Positions 1-9,800 of a DNA stretch of 64,000 bases are shown in pieces. The notes below the pieces were generated by a model. That model did no database searches and was not told where the DNA came from. It worked only from the letters and a program-made list of their open reading frames with translations. How positions within the stretch are numbered: position 1 is the first letter of the stretch; each line of letters begins with the position of its first letter. The position numbers and the translations under genes were made by a program. This DNA is from Splendidivirga corallicola. Its GTDB lineage: Bacteria; Bacteroidota; Bacteroidia; Cytophagales; Cyclobacteriaceae. The stretch is from the NCBI GenBank assembly GCA_030442035.1, contig JAUJEA010000008.1, positions 124,001 through 188,000 of the forward strand, in the 5' to 3' direction.

Positions 1-10
1 ACTTCAATAA

Positions 11-1474
11 TTATTCTTTTTCTACCTGCACTTTACCAACAGGCCTGACACCCTTACCCTCCTTGTTAGTGAGTGCATCTCCTAATTCCTCTCTGCTTTT
101 ATCAGCCAGTGCCAGAAGCTTTTCAACAATGTCCTGATGCTCGGATGCAACATTTTTTGTCTCGCTGATATCATCCCTGACATTATATAGTTCTACATCC
201 ATTTCATTCATATCATATTTCACTGGAAACCCTTCCTTTCCCCCTTCTCTTCCATTGAGCGAACGATAAGTATGTGGCAAGTAAAGCTTCCAGTGATCAC
301 TCAAAACAGCCTGAAGCTCATTCCTGCGATAATAAAAGTAATAAGCTTCATGAGGATTCTTAGCATTCGCTTTCCCTAATACTATCGGAGCAATGCTTTT
401 TCCGTCTATCTTCTTTTCAGGAAGTTGAGCTCCGGTGAACTCAGCAATGGTTGGTAACAAATCAATGGTCATGGCTGATATATTACTTACCTTCCCAGCT
501 GGTATGTTTGATGGCCATTTCATTATGCATGGGACACGCACGCCACCTTCCCAGGTAGTTCCTTTTCCTTCTCTCAATGGAAGAGCGGAACCGGAATGTT
601 CTCCATAGGAAAGCCAGGGTCCATTGTCGGAGGTGAAAATAACCAATGTATTTTCCTCAAGATCATATTGCTCCAATGTCTTTAAGATCTCCCCAACCGA
701 CCAATCAATTTCCATAATTACATCACCATACAAACCCCTGGGTGATTTTCCCTTAAATTTATCGGATACAAATAATGGAACATGCGGCATACTATGTGGA
801 AGGTATAGAAAGAAAGGCCTGTCCTTATTCTGCTCAATAAATTCTACCGCTTTTTCGGTGTAGGTGGTAGTTAGTTTTGTCTGATCGGGATTGTAAGCAA
901 TAATTTCCTCACCATCGATCAGAGGCAGATCAGGGAATTTCATCCCCTCCGGATGATGAGGCCACATATCGTTGGAATAAGGTAGTCCGTAATAATCATC
1001 AAATCCCTGTCTTTCCGGTAATAATTCCGGGACGTCTCCCAAATGCCATTTGCCATATATGGCAGTAGCATATCCCAGAGGCTTCAACATCTCAGCGATG
1101 GTTGTTTCATCCGGATTTAAGCCCATTTCTGCTCCAGGCCACAATGCACCATGAATTCCTAATCTATTGGGGTAACAACCTGTCAGCAATGAAGCCCTGG
1201 ATGCAGAACAAACTGGTTGCGACACATAGAAATTCGTGAACCTGATCCCTTCAGAAGCCATTTGATCCAAATTAGGTGTTTGAATATCAGGTGAACCATA
1301 ACATCCTACATCCTGATAACCTTGATCATCTGTAAAGATGATCACGATATTCGGTGGCTCCTTGGAAGCTTCCTGCTCCTTTTCCTTTTGTTTATCAGGC
1401 GCACCACAGGCGACCAAATATAATAGACTTAACAATACAAATAAGTATTTAGAAAAAACACAAACATGCTTCAT
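11..1474 (-). CDS. Lipoprotein sulfatase (Cys-type, S1 family)
   Basis: Predicted to hydrolyse sulfate esters, probably on sulfated polysaccharides, outside the cytoplasm. The N-terminus is a lipoprotein signal with lipobox LVAC (Cys23). The alkaline-phosphatase-type fold starts near residue 41 with metal-binding DD at 49-50. The signature CSASR at 89-93 holds the cysteine that an anaerobic or formylglycine-generating enzyme converts to formylglycine. The 487-residue length is usual for arylsulfatases. No maturase lies in the window, so maturation must come from elsewhere. It stands alone; the next gene upstream on this strand ends in its own terminator. The substrate cannot be read from the sequence. 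The family call is firm. Confidence 0.93.
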   Translation of the reverse strand: MKHVCVFSKYLFVLLSLLYLVACGAPDKQKEKEQEASKEPPNIVIIFTDDQGYQDVGCYGSPDIQTPNLDQMASEGIRFTNFYVSQPVCSASRASLLTGCYPNRLGIHGALWPGAEMGLNPDETTIAEMLKPLGYATAIYGKWHLGDVPELLPERQGFDDYYGLPYSNDMWPHHPEGMKFPDLPLIDGEEIIAYNPDQTKLTTTYTEKAVEFIEQNKDRPFFLYLPHSMPHVPLFVSDKFKGKSPRGLYGDVIMEIDWSVGEILKTLEQYDLEENTLVIFTSDNGPWLSYGEHSGSALPLREGKGTTWEGGVRVPCIMKWPSNIPAGKVSNISAMTIDLLPTIAEFTGAQLPEKKIDGKSIAPIVLGKANAKNPHEAYYFYYRRNELQAVLSDHWKLYLPHTYRSLNGREGGKEGFPVKYDMNEMDVELYNVRDDISETKNVASEHQDIVEKLLALADKSREELGDALTNKEGKGVRPVGKVQVEKE

Positions 1475-1594
1475 GGCATTGGGATTTTATTAGTAGATAT
1501 CTTTATTAAGAAACAGAAAAAAAGACACTTTCCCTATCTACGAGGCCATGGGCAAAGTTTACTTTGTGCTTTTAGCAAAAGTCCTTTAAAACAA

Positions 1595-1629
1595 AAGTCA
1601 TCCCGGAACTTCAGAAAACGGGATGACTT
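1595..1629 (-). terminator. Intrinsic terminator of the FAS1 gene
   Basis: A perfect 11-bp stem (AAGTCATCCCG with CGGGATGACTT) around a 13-nt loop lies 47 bases beyond the stop of the FAS1 gene. On the minus strand it is followed by TTTTGTTTT, the layout of a rho-independent terminator. Confidence 0.85.
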
Positions 1630-1675
1630 ACATGACGATTAAATTTCTTCCTGCGCCGGCAAAAGCATACACTAC

Positions 1676-2248
1676 TTATTTTTCAGGAGGCAACAGCACC
1701 TGATCTACAACATGAATTACACCATTTGTCGCATCAATTGTAGCCAAAATCTTAGCACCATTGATTGTTACCTCGTCGCCATTTCTCTCTACCTTGACCT
1801 TATCTCCCTGAGCCTGGAAAAGCATAGCACCATCCTTCAGCAACTTACCTTTATAGGTACCGGGCGAGGCGTGAAAATGGATAATATTAACTAGCTTCAT
1901 TTTGTTTTCCGGTTTTAACAAATCCTCAACAACACCATCCGGTAATTTATCAAAGGCCTCATTGGTTGGTGCGAAGACGGTGAGCGGTCCATTATTGGCC
2001 AACACGTCAACCAAACCAGCTGCTTTAACTGCAGCTACCAATGTGGTGTGATCAGTAGAGCCTGCGGCGATTTGTACAATGTTTTTTGCAGAAACATCAT
2101 CCGAAACAGAAGCCTGCCCTTTTATTTTAGCTGGTGGAGCATCTGCTGCCCCTGTATCAACGTTGCTGGCACTTTGTTTATCTCCGGAACATGACCAAAC
2201 CAGTAAGGCCATAACCAATATTGGAATCAAATAATTTATCTTTTTCAT
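1676..2248 (-). CDS. Fasciclin (FAS1) domain lipoprotein
   Basis: A cell-surface or periplasmic FAS1 protein, a family linked to adhesion. I chose the ATG at 2248, not the longer frame from 2308, because it places a clean lipoprotein signal (MKKINYLIPI, then lipobox VWSC) at the N-terminus. After a short linker rich in Ala, Asp and Ser, one FAS1 domain covers roughly residues 55-190, with the conserved TVFAPTNEAFDKLP box and a VIHVVDQVLLPP C-terminal strand. It has its own terminator and is probably monocistronic. FAS1 proteins of this size are common in Bacteroidota and their ligand is usually unknown. Confidence 0.92.
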   Translation of the reverse strand: MKKINYLIPILVMALLVWSCSGDKQSASNVDTGAADAPPAKIKGQASVSDDVSAKNIVQIAAGSTDHTTLVAAVKAAGLVDVLANNGPLTVFAPTNEAFDKLPDGVVEDLLKPENKMKLVNIIHFHASPGTYKGKLLKDGAMLFQAQGDKVKVERNGDEVTINGAKILATIDATNGVIHVVDQVLLPPEK

Positions 2249-2603
2249 GATCCTGTATTTTATGTTGAATTGCGTATGTTTTTGATATAACGGTTTTCGG
2301 GTCTTCACCCATTATCCCTATGTCTTCTAGAGATAAACTCATCCGTTAAAACCAATATTTTTGGCTTCTTATGGATGTAAAAAGGGATTTACTCGATGTG
2401 TGCAAGGTATATCTGACCGGGGATTCAAACAATGATTGAGATCATGGTTGAAGAGAATTGTTGTTATCCTGAATGATACAGGGATTACTGTTGCTTTTGA
2501 TTAAAAAATACGAGATAAAAAAATAGAAATCATGTCCTTTTACTCAAAGTAAGTTCGTCATACGAGTGTGAAACAAATTATTAATGATTAAAATACGACG
2601 AAC

Positions 2604-3014
2604 ATGACATCAAAAGAAGTAGTAAAAGCCTGGTTTAAGAATATCGACGATCAGAATTATGATGCCCTTAAAAGTCTTATGGCGTCTGACCACAAATTCC
2701 ATAATCCAATGAGTCCGGCACCCTTGGGAGTGGAAGAACATATTGGTATGGCACAAATGATGACAAACTCTTTACAGGGAAAACATCATGTTGAAATATT
2801 AGTCGAGGAAAACGGATGGATAGCAGTATATGGCCGTTGGAAAGGTAAACATGTCGGAGAATTTCAGGGTGTGCCTGCTACAGGAAATGATGTAGAGTTT
2901 ACCTGGACAGATTTTTTTCAGATCGTCGATGGGAAGATATCTGAGGAATATCTTGAAATGAACCCCTTGAGTCTTATGACCCAGATCGGTGCCGCTGAAG
3001 CTCAAGGCTCTTAA
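2604..3014 (+). CDS. SnoaL-like / NTF2-fold protein
   Basis: A 136-residue cytoplasmic protein of the NTF2-like fold, SnoaL type. Typical features are the N-terminal helix (VVKAWFKNIDDQNYDAL), the aromatic pocket strands, and the closing WTDFFQIVDGKISEEY pattern shared with SnoaL polyketide cyclase-like proteins. Most bacterial members have no known substrate, so no reaction is claimed. It is a single gene flanked by intergenic DNA on both sides. A short inverted repeat (GTTCGTC at 2553-2559 and GACGAAC at 2597-2603) precedes the ATG and could be an operator or chance. Confidence 0.8.
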   Translation: MTSKEVVKAWFKNIDDQNYDALKSLMASDHKFHNPMSPAPLGVEEHIGMAQMMTNSLQGKHHVEILVEENGWIAVYGRWKGKHVGEFQGVPATGNDVEFTWTDFFQIVDGKISEEYLEMNPLSLMTQIGAAEAQGS

Positions 3015-3384
3015 TTGAGAGTGTATTTGCGTACATCATACCCACTATACTTCTCATTTTTTGAATTACCTTGAATCGATAACCTCCTGTTTAAGATTTG
3101 AAATCTTTGACAGCGGGTTATTGATTTATTCAGGCCGAATTACAAAATCCTCTAAACAGCAGACCTTCCCATGATCAAACGTTCTTTGGTCATAAATTGC
3201 TCATTACCAAATTGTGTAGGATAATGAGTGAGAATCATTTTTTTATTCTTATCAATCAACTCATTTTTATAAAATCCTAACCCTCAATAGTTGATCTACT
3301 ATTCTCCGGAAGCTAACAAAATAGATAATAGAATTACAAAATCATCCGTCATATTCAATTCGGAAGTATATACTGACTAAAGCT
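3015..3384. other. Intergenic, no gene seen
   Basis: A 370-base AT-rich gap without a credible reading frame. The only structure I see is a 13-base word, GAATTACAAAATC, present twice about 200 bases apart in the same orientation (near 3135 and 3333). No terminator with a T-run was found. Confidence 0.5.
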
Positions 3385-3996
3385 ATGAAAAACACACCGA
3401 AATTAATATTGATCATCTGCATAGGACAGCTACTGGTCTCATGTTTTGATTTCAACAACAACAAAGATGAAAATCTCTCCATTGATAAGGATTTTGTCCC
3501 CATCAAAATAAACAATGAGTATGGGATAAAGATCCCTAGTTATATGAAGAAGACCAATGATCTGAATGATGAAGCTTCACTTCAATTTCAAAATGTATTT
3601 AAGGAGGCCTACATTGTTATCATAGATGAATCCAAAAAGGAATTTGTTGATACATTTAAAGAAATAGGCGAGTACAATGATAGTATTTCCGTTGCCAAGA
3701 ATTACCGGGACATTCAACTTCAGTTTTTACATGAGGGCATAGATATCAGCATGCAATCCGAACCAAAATCAAAAAGAATTCATGGATTGGACGCCGAACT
3801 GGTTGAGATTGATGGACGAGTAGATGGTATATTCTATGATATCTCTTATTTTCTCACCTTTATTGAAGGCGAAGAAAAAGTCTACATGGTTATGGCCTGG
3901 ACGCTTAAAAAGAGGAAGGAAAAGTATAAGAAAACTTTTGAAAAAGCTGTCGGATCCTTCAGATTGCTCAATTCAAAAATCAGTGTTAGTGAATAA
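3385..3996 (+). CDS. Uncharacterised lipoprotein
   Basis: 203 residues with a lipoprotein signal (lipobox LVSC near residue 20), so probably anchored on the periplasmic or outer face. After the signal is an acidic linker, then a mixed alpha/beta domain with an INNEYGIKIPSYMKKTNDL opening, reminiscent of PsbP/DUF1795-like surface proteins (peptide, strand-rich core, C-terminal amphipathic helix with KKRKEKYKKTFEKAVGSF). I cannot assign a family with confidence. It converges with the SulP gene and stands alone. The ATG at 3385 is preferred because the signal peptide begins there. Confidence 0.75.
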   Translation: MKNTPKLILIICIGQLLVSCFDFNNNKDENLSIDKDFVPIKINNEYGIKIPSYMKKTNDLNDEASLQFQNVFKEAYIVIIDESKKEFVDTFKEIGEYNDSISVAKNYRDIQLQFLHEGIDISMQSEPKSKRIHGLDAELVEIDGRVDGIFYDISYFLTFIEGEEKVYMVMAWTLKKRKEKYKKTFEKAVGSFRLLNSKISVSE

Positions 3997-4100
3997 ACCT
4001 CCGGTGAAAACCACAACTTAACTATCAGAGCCTACGGAATAGTCACTGGCATAAGTTACAAAATTCCTGGCCTTCATAACGGCATGACCATTGATGGATT

Positions 4101-5633
4101 TTAAAGATGGTCAACAGCTACTTTGTAGGTTGGATCTTCTAAGACATTCACCTCAATGATCTCTTCAGCATTTTTTAATAGCTTCCTGCAATCCGGACTG
4201 AGGTGTTTTAAATGTATTTTTTTCCCTACCTTATGATAACGTTCCGTAATTTTATTCAAAGCCTCTATAGCAGACATATCAACGACACGACTCTCTGCAA
4301 AGTCAATGATTACTTCCTCGGGATCATTTGACAAATCAAATTTTTCATTGAATGCTGCGATTGAGCCAAAAAACAGAGGTCCGTAAATTTCATAGTGTTT
4401 CACTCCATTTGCATCAATATGCTTTCTGGCGCGAATGCGCTTTGCATTGTCCCATGCAAATACCAAGGCAGAAATAATAACACCAACTACTACAGCCAAG
4501 GCAAGGTTATGGAGTAATACCGTTACCAATGTCACAAGTACCATCACGAAAATATCGGACTTAGGCATTTTATTGAAAGTTCTAAGGCTGGCCCATTCAA
4601 ATGTTCCGATTGATACCATGATCATCAGACCAGTTAAAGCAGCCATGGGTAGTTTCTCTATCAGGTTGGCACCAAACATAATAAATACCAAAAGCATAAC
4701 AGCTGCCACTATACCTGATAGTCTAACCCTTGCGCCATTTGAAATATTGATCAAACTTTGTCCAAGCATGGCGCAACCACCCATTCCTGAAAAGACCCCG
4801 GATAATATATTGGCTGTACCCTGAGCCACAGCTTCTTTATTCCCTCTTCCCCTGGTCTCCGTAATTTCATCTATAATATTGAGTGTTAATAAACTTTCAA
4901 TTAAGCCTACACCCGCCACTACAAGGGCATAAGGAAATATTAATGCAAGTGTTTCAAAATTCAATGGAATGTTTGGGATGTGAAATGGGGGAAAACCACC
5001 CTGAATAGAGGCAATATCACCTACGGTTTTTGTATCGATGTCAAAATATACGACAACACCAAAAATAACCAGGATTGCTACCAAGGAAGCCGGAAGGGCT
5101 TTGCTAAGCTTAGGTAGTCCCCAAATGATCAGCATCGTAGTGATAACCAGGCCTAGGAGAATATACAAAGGTGATCCTGTCAACCAATCACCAGATGTGT
5201 CCTTAAATTGATCTAATTGCGACATAAAAATGATGATGGCCAAACCATTGACAAAACCAAAAATTACGGGATGTGGTACTAACCTCATGAGTTTACCCAA
5301 TCGAAAAAAACCGGCAGCTGCCTGAATAATGCCAGCCAGAACGACTGTGGCAAAAATGTATTCCACACCATGGGACATCGCCAAAGGCGCTATTACTACT
5401 GCAACTGCACCGGTGGCCCCTGAGATCATACCGGGCCTTCCTCCTAAAATTGAAGTAACAATGCCCATCACAAAAGCTGCATAAAGGCCTGTTAATGGTG
5501 ACAAGCCAGCAATCAGGGCAAAGGCCACCGCTTCCGGAACCAGGGCTAAAGCAACGGTCAATCCTGATAAAACTTCTGTTTTGTGATCGATCTTTTGTGA
5601 TAAATCGAACAGGTTAAAATACTTTTTCATCAA
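4101..5633 (-). CDS. SulP family anion permease with STAS domain
   Basis: An inner-membrane SLC26/SulP transporter, predicted to move sulfate or bicarbonate. The first ~390 residues hold the multi-span core, with the early motif TVALALVPEAVAFALIAGLSPLTGL split over two helices and the SGATGAVAVVIAP region. A C-terminal STAS domain (about 395-505) carries the DMSAIEAL loop. The length of 510 is normal. It is divergent from a LysR regulator at 5953, which is next to a YeiH-type exporter, so a sulfur-anion role is a reasonable inference; SulP proteins of this subgroup can also carry bicarbonate with sodium. Confidence 0.9.
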   Translation of the reverse strand: MMKKYFNLFDLSQKIDHKTEVLSGLTVALALVPEAVAFALIAGLSPLTGLYAAFVMGIVTSILGGRPGMISGATGAVAVVIAPLAMSHGVEYIFATVVLAGIIQAAAGFFRLGKLMRLVPHPVIFGFVNGLAIIIFMSQLDQFKDTSGDWLTGSPLYILLGLVITTMLIIWGLPKLSKALPASLVAILVIFGVVVYFDIDTKTVGDIASIQGGFPPFHIPNIPLNFETLALIFPYALVVAGVGLIESLLTLNIIDEITETRGRGNKEAVAQGTANILSGVFSGMGGCAMLGQSLINISNGARVRLSGIVAAVMLLVFIMFGANLIEKLPMAALTGLMIMVSIGTFEWASLRTFNKMPKSDIFVMVLVTLVTVLLHNLALAVVVGVIISALVFAWDNAKRIRARKHIDANGVKHYEIYGPLFFGSIAAFNEKFDLSNDPEEVIIDFAESRVVDMSAIEALNKITERYHKVGKKIHLKHLSPDCRKLLKNAEEIIEVNVLEDPTYKVAVDHL

Positions 5634-5883
5634 TTTTCAAAGACAATAATTATTGATAACGGAATGCCAGATCCCGAGTGAAAACAAATAAATAAACTTA
5701 TACAAAGGAAGTTTTAACCTTATGGCGGAATAGCTATGAGGCCATTGTGGTGTGTTCTCCTTTCATTAGCGGGCGCAAAGATACTATTTACTTCTTCAAA
5801 AGAAATCATTCCGCAAAAATTAAAAATAGCTACTGACCCCATTGTCTTCTGTAGAAAAGGAAATGATAGCTGTTATAAAAATT

Positions 5884-5891
5884 TATATTTG
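5884..5891 (+). promoter_or_regulatory. Putative -7 promoter element for the LysR gene
   Basis: TATATTTG matches the Bacteroidota -7 consensus TAnnTTTG exactly and lies 61 bases before the LysR start codon. I do not see a convincing TTG at the expected -33 distance, so this is a partial match. Confidence 0.4.
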
Positions 5892-5952
5892 CACCAACAT
5901 CTCATAAAACGCTATATTGTTATCTATGAAATCATGAACAATTGAATAATCC

Positions 5953-6846
5953 ATGGATTTTAGATTAAAAGTATTTAAGAAAGTGGCTGAACGATTAAGT
6001 TTTACCAAAGCGTCCAGGGATCTTTTTATAACACAACCGGCTATTACAAAACATATCAATGAATTGGAAAAACATTTCGGTAGGTCCTTATTTAACAGAC
6101 ACGGCAAGAAAATAAGCTTGACTACAGAGGGCGAACTGTTACTTTCCTATGCCAAAAGGATACTTGAATTGTATGATAAGCTGGAAGATGATTTTTTAAC
6201 ATTAAATAACAAATTTCCTGAAAAGATAACCATTGGGGCCAGTACTACAATTTCACAGTACATTCTACCCAGTTTATTATCAAGGTTCAAATCGGTATAC
6301 CCGAAAACTACTATTACGCTGTTGAACGATAACTCTGAAAATATCGAGTCACTTATTATCAATAAACAAATTGACATCGGGCTTACGGAAGGCAATACTT
6401 TGAATCCTCTCCTACACTATGAAACTTTTATTAAGGATGAAATCGTCTTAGTGACCAAATCGACTAATACGAAAGTCAAAAAGGATGAAATAACACTTCA
6501 GGAATTAACACAGATACCATTAATCTACAGGGAAGAAGGATCAGGCACCCGGGATATTATCGATAATTCCTTAAAAGAAGTAGAACTTTCCTCTCAAGCT
6601 TTGTCCATTGAAATGATCTTGGGTAGCTCCGAAAGTATTAAGACTTACCTGCTGAATTCCAATGCATTTGCTTTTTTGTCTATTCATTCAATCACTGAAG
6701 AATTGAAAAACAATAAATTTAAGGTCATTGATATCAGAAACCTTGATATAAAGAGAACCTTTCAGTTTGCCAATTTACATGGAGAATATTCAAGTATTAC
6801 CAAAAAAGTGAAGCAGTTTTTCATTTCATCTTTTTATAACATGTAG
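5953..6846 (+). CDS. LysR family transcriptional regulator
   Basis: A 297-residue LysR-type regulator. The N-terminal winged helix-turn-helix (residues 1-60) has the usual FKKVAERLSFTKASRDLFITQPAI and HINELEKHFGRSLFNRHGKK pattern split around the recognition helix. The effector-binding domain begins near residue 90 with the TIGASTTISQYILPSLLSRF entry. It sits between a divergent SulP permease and a co-oriented YeiH-type exporter 186 bases downstream, so it probably controls one or both. This resembles the E. coli arrangement of yeiE next to yeiH. The effector is unknown; a sulfur anion is an inference. Confidence 0.93.
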   Translation: MDFRLKVFKKVAERLSFTKASRDLFITQPAITKHINELEKHFGRSLFNRHGKKISLTTEGELLLSYAKRILELYDKLEDDFLTLNNKFPEKITIGASTTISQYILPSLLSRFKSVYPKTTITLLNDNSENIESLIINKQIDIGLTEGNTLNPLLHYETFIKDEIVLVTKSTNTKVKKDEITLQELTQIPLIYREEGSGTRDIIDNSLKEVELSSQALSIEMILGSSESIKTYLLNSNAFAFLSIHSITEELKNNKFKVIDIRNLDIKRTFQFANLHGEYSSITKKVKQFFISSFYNM

Positions 6847-7032
6847 GGTTATTGCATTGAAACAGCAGCCATTAATCTGATTCTTATTTGGTACACTTTA
6901 AGTTTTGGTCAGTTAGAATTTCAGTCATAATAACACGTCTTGTTATAACTAATTGTAATGGAACATTACATATTTTGATAAAAATTATTAATCAAAAGCA
7001 CTCATTTTTGCATCATCATTACATGAAATCTG

Positions 7033-7992
7033 ATGCAGCAGCGTGTTCCAATCCGAAATAAAACGAGACCCGTACATGTAAAAATTATTTTTGTTTTGGC
7101 AGGTCTTATCTGCCTGACCACATTTGTAAGTGGTCCTGTGGCATTGATCGGAGGATTTTTATGTTCTCATTTCATTGGAAATCCATTTCGACACTACAAT
7201 AACAGGATAATCAACTGGCTATTGAAAATTGCCGTGGTGGGATTGGGATTTGGCATGAACATTCTGGAAGTAACAAATCTGGGGCGGGAAGGTTTCTCTC
7301 TTACTGTAATCTCCATTTTTTCCACTTTACTGATAGGTTTTTTTATTGGGAAATTTCTGAATGTTCACAAACAAATAACTCATTTAATTTCATCAGGAAC
7401 CGCCATTTGCGGCGGAAGTGCTATTGCCGCTATATCCTCTGTTATCAACAGTTCTGAAAAGGACATTTCCGTTTCATTGGGTGTTGTGTTTTTGTTAAAC
7501 GCCATGGCATTGGTCATTTTCCCTCCTATTGGGCATCTATTTGACCTGACCGAATACCAATTTGGTTTGTGGACGGCCATCGCCATCCATGACACAAGTT
7601 CCGTAGTCGGAGCTTCTTTAGCTTATGGTGAGGAGGCTCTACAGATAGCTACAACAGTCAAATTAGTCAGGGCGCTTTGGATTGTTCCTTTATCACTTGT
7701 TTCGATATTCATTTTCAGGGGAAAAATCCGTGGAATTAAAATCCCTTGGTTTATATTTCTTTTCATAGGAGCCATATTGTTGAATAGCTATTTTCCATTG
7801 CCAAACCACCTTACCGTGTCTGTCACAGACATTTCTAAATCCGTTCTGACCCTAACATTATTCCTAATAGGCGCAGGTTTACCAATAGACAAAATTAGAT
7901 CTGCCGGCTGGAGATCCATGTTGTTAGGTATTTCGCTGTGGGTATTTATCTCAATAAGTTCGCTATGCTTGATCATTGGGGTCTTGAAATAA
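7033..7992 (+). CDS. YeiH/UPF0324 family putative sulfate exporter
   Basis: A 319-residue inner-membrane protein of the UPF0324 (YeiH) family with about nine to ten hydrophobic helices. Family marks are GFLCSHFIGNPF near the N-terminus, the ISSGTAICGGSAIAA signature near 118-132, and the AIHDTSSVVGA motif near 185-195. Members are annotated as putative sulfate exporters and occur beside LysR regulators that respond to sulfite or sulfur amino acids. Placement beside LysR and SulP genes supports a sulfur-anion role. Transport has rarely been tested directly for the family. Confidence 0.9.
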   Translation: MQQRVPIRNKTRPVHVKIIFVLAGLICLTTFVSGPVALIGGFLCSHFIGNPFRHYNNRIINWLLKIAVVGLGFGMNILEVTNLGREGFSLTVISIFSTLLIGFFIGKFLNVHKQITHLISSGTAICGGSAIAAISSVINSSEKDISVSLGVVFLLNAMALVIFPPIGHLFDLTEYQFGLWTAIAIHDTSSVVGASLAYGEEALQIATTVKLVRALWIVPLSLVSIFIFRGKIRGIKIPWFIFLFIGAILLNSYFPLPNHLTVSVTDISKSVLTLTLFLIGAGLPIDKIRSAGWRSMLLGISLWVFISISSLCLIIGVLK

Positions 7993-8270
7993 TCTTCTAC
8001 TATAATAAAGTGCAAACATCTGTTGTCTAACATATTTTTCAGAACCATAAGTAGCAAGTCAGACGAAACAAGGGAGGTTCATTAAAACTCCTGCCCAATG
8101 GGTTTTAGCGTAATTCTTGAGAAAACCACAACTAATGACCTTTCGATTTGATTTTCCTGATCGTAGTACTATGGTAATTATACAAGGATAGCTTCACAAA
8201 GTTGGGAGTCAGGAAAATAAGGTCGGCGGCTCAGAGGACACGGAGACTACCTGTGCAACGGTCACTGATC

Positions 8271-9650
8271 TTAGGGCTTGATTTTGGTTCCATCCACAAT
8301 ATTCACTCCCGGCAGTTCTTTTTTTAAGCTCTCCAGACCTTCATTGGTTATATTGGTTTTCCACAGATAAAGGCGTTTCAGTGTGGGGAGTCGTTTAAAA
8401 CTCTTAACACTTTCATTCGTAACTTCAGTACTATACAAATTCAATACCTCGAGGTGTTCCAGTTCTTCAAGATAGGTGATCCCTGCATTGGTGATTGGGT
8501 TATTTGATAGTTTTAATCTGGTGAGATTGGTAAGCTTTCCAACAACCATCAGCATTTCATCACTTAAAGATTTATTGGCCAACTCCAGCCATGTAATCTG
8601 CTCTTTGGCGAGAAGCAATGCCTCAATCTGCTTGCTCTTAATTTCTTCTCCATCGAATCTGACTTGTAACAGATGGTGACCATCAGATAAAGGTGATACG
8701 CTAAATCCTGCTTGTATCAATTCATTCATCTCATTTTCTGATACAGGGGAAACCTGAACTATGTCAAAATATGGTTTGGGTTTGGTGTCAATTTGATAAT
8801 CACTTAATAGTATTGTCTGAATCTTATCTGGTATTTCCAGATCACTAAGTTTCCCTTTAGCATGAGCCCCGTTATCCAACCACCATTCAAGTATTCTTAA
8901 CTCACTGTAGGTCATTGGCTCTCCTTTTGGGGGCATAAACTTCCTATTGCCTTGAGGCAATGTCGTTCTTAAAAAGAGTTCACTTTCATAAGATTTGCCA
9001 CCTACAATTACCTCTCCATTGTCTCCTCCTTCATTCAGTCCTTCAATAGTGGTCATAATCAAACCGCCGTTAGCCTTGGTCTCATTATGGCAATTACCAC
9101 ATTTTTTATGGAGGACTGGCTGAATTAAATGTTCAAATACAACAATAGAATCCACATGTTGTGGTATTTCTTGGTTTCCGATGTCCTTGCCCCGCATGCC
9201 AGCCATGTTTTGTATAAATTCCGGAGCATAGTGCAGCAGATAATCTTTGCCATGAGTCAAATTGCCACCGAGATGACCGGTAACTGATACCAGTACCACT
9301 AAGATTACCATCATGATCGAAGCGTATGACTTTGGAAGTTTTACATATCCAATCTTCATAGCCCATGCAAGGAAAGCTAGTGCAGAAAGTCCAATTCCTA
9401 ACCATTTATGCCAAAAAAGTGTCTGGTCATCATATCCGCCACTTCCGGCTAAAAGGTATCCTATGATAGCAGCCCCTATAGCTCCAATACCTCCTAAGAG
9501 GATGGATATGGAGATGGCCAAATCCAGGTTCTTGAATTTACTTTTAGAAAAGCGTGACAAAAACTCCATAATCACCGCCAATAATAAAAAACCAATTGGA
9601 AGATGCACCACCAACGGATGGAACCGCCCTAAAAATAGTTCAACATTCAT
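8271..9650 (-). CDS. Membrane c-heme protein with DUF2231-like core and LRRs
   Basis: 459 residues with an unusual layout. Residues 1-130 form four to five membrane helices beginning with HPLVVHLPIG (11-20), typical of DUF2231-like membrane proteins. A planctomycete-type cytochrome segment follows, with one c-type heme motif CGNCH (184-188) and the MPPKGEPMT stretch where an axial ligand methionine is expected. Residues about 340-455 are leucine-rich repeats (repeats of LTRLKLSNNPITNAGITYLEEL type), a protein-binding solenoid. It is the third gene of a leftward unit after the PSD1 and DUF1501 genes (150-base gap). Presumed to be an inner-membrane electron-transfer partner of those two; that role is inferred. 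Confidence 0.85.
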   Translation of the reverse strand: MNVELFLGRFHPLVVHLPIGFLLLAVIMEFLSRFSKSKFKNLDLAISISILLGGIGAIGAAIIGYLLAGSGGYDDQTLFWHKWLGIGLSALAFLAWAMKIGYVKLPKSYASIMMVILVVLVSVTGHLGGNLTHGKDYLLHYAPEFIQNMAGMRGKDIGNQEIPQHVDSIVVFEHLIQPVLHKKCGNCHNETKANGGLIMTTIEGLNEGGDNGEVIVGGKSYESELFLRTTLPQGNRKFMPPKGEPMTYSELRILEWWLDNGAHAKGKLSDLEIPDKIQTILLSDYQIDTKPKPYFDIVQVSPVSENEMNELIQAGFSVSPLSDGHHLLQVRFDGEEIKSKQIEALLLAKEQITWLELANKSLSDEMLMVVGKLTNLTRLKLSNNPITNAGITYLEELEHLEVLNLYSTEVTNESVKSFKRLPTLKRLYLWKTNITNEGLESLKKELPGVNIVDGTKIKP

Positions 9651-9800
9651 ATCATTCGCTTTCTGATCTCCTTATTGTATATCGATATTTGTGTTTGCAC
9701 TTGCGCTGTGGTATAAAAAGACCTTGACTTGATCCATAGAATATTTCAGGTGTTCCAGATTGGAATTTTTCTATTCCGGAGGTCATTCGTAAATTATTTC

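Noticed and set aside
2553-2603. Inverted repeat before the SnoaL-like gene as an operator
   Set aside because: Only 7-base arms, 37 bases apart; could be chance, so mentioned but not listed as a site.
5736-5945. 69-codon plus-strand frame before the LysR gene
   Set aside because: Weak signal-like start but no motif; it overlaps the LysR promoter region and is more likely chance.
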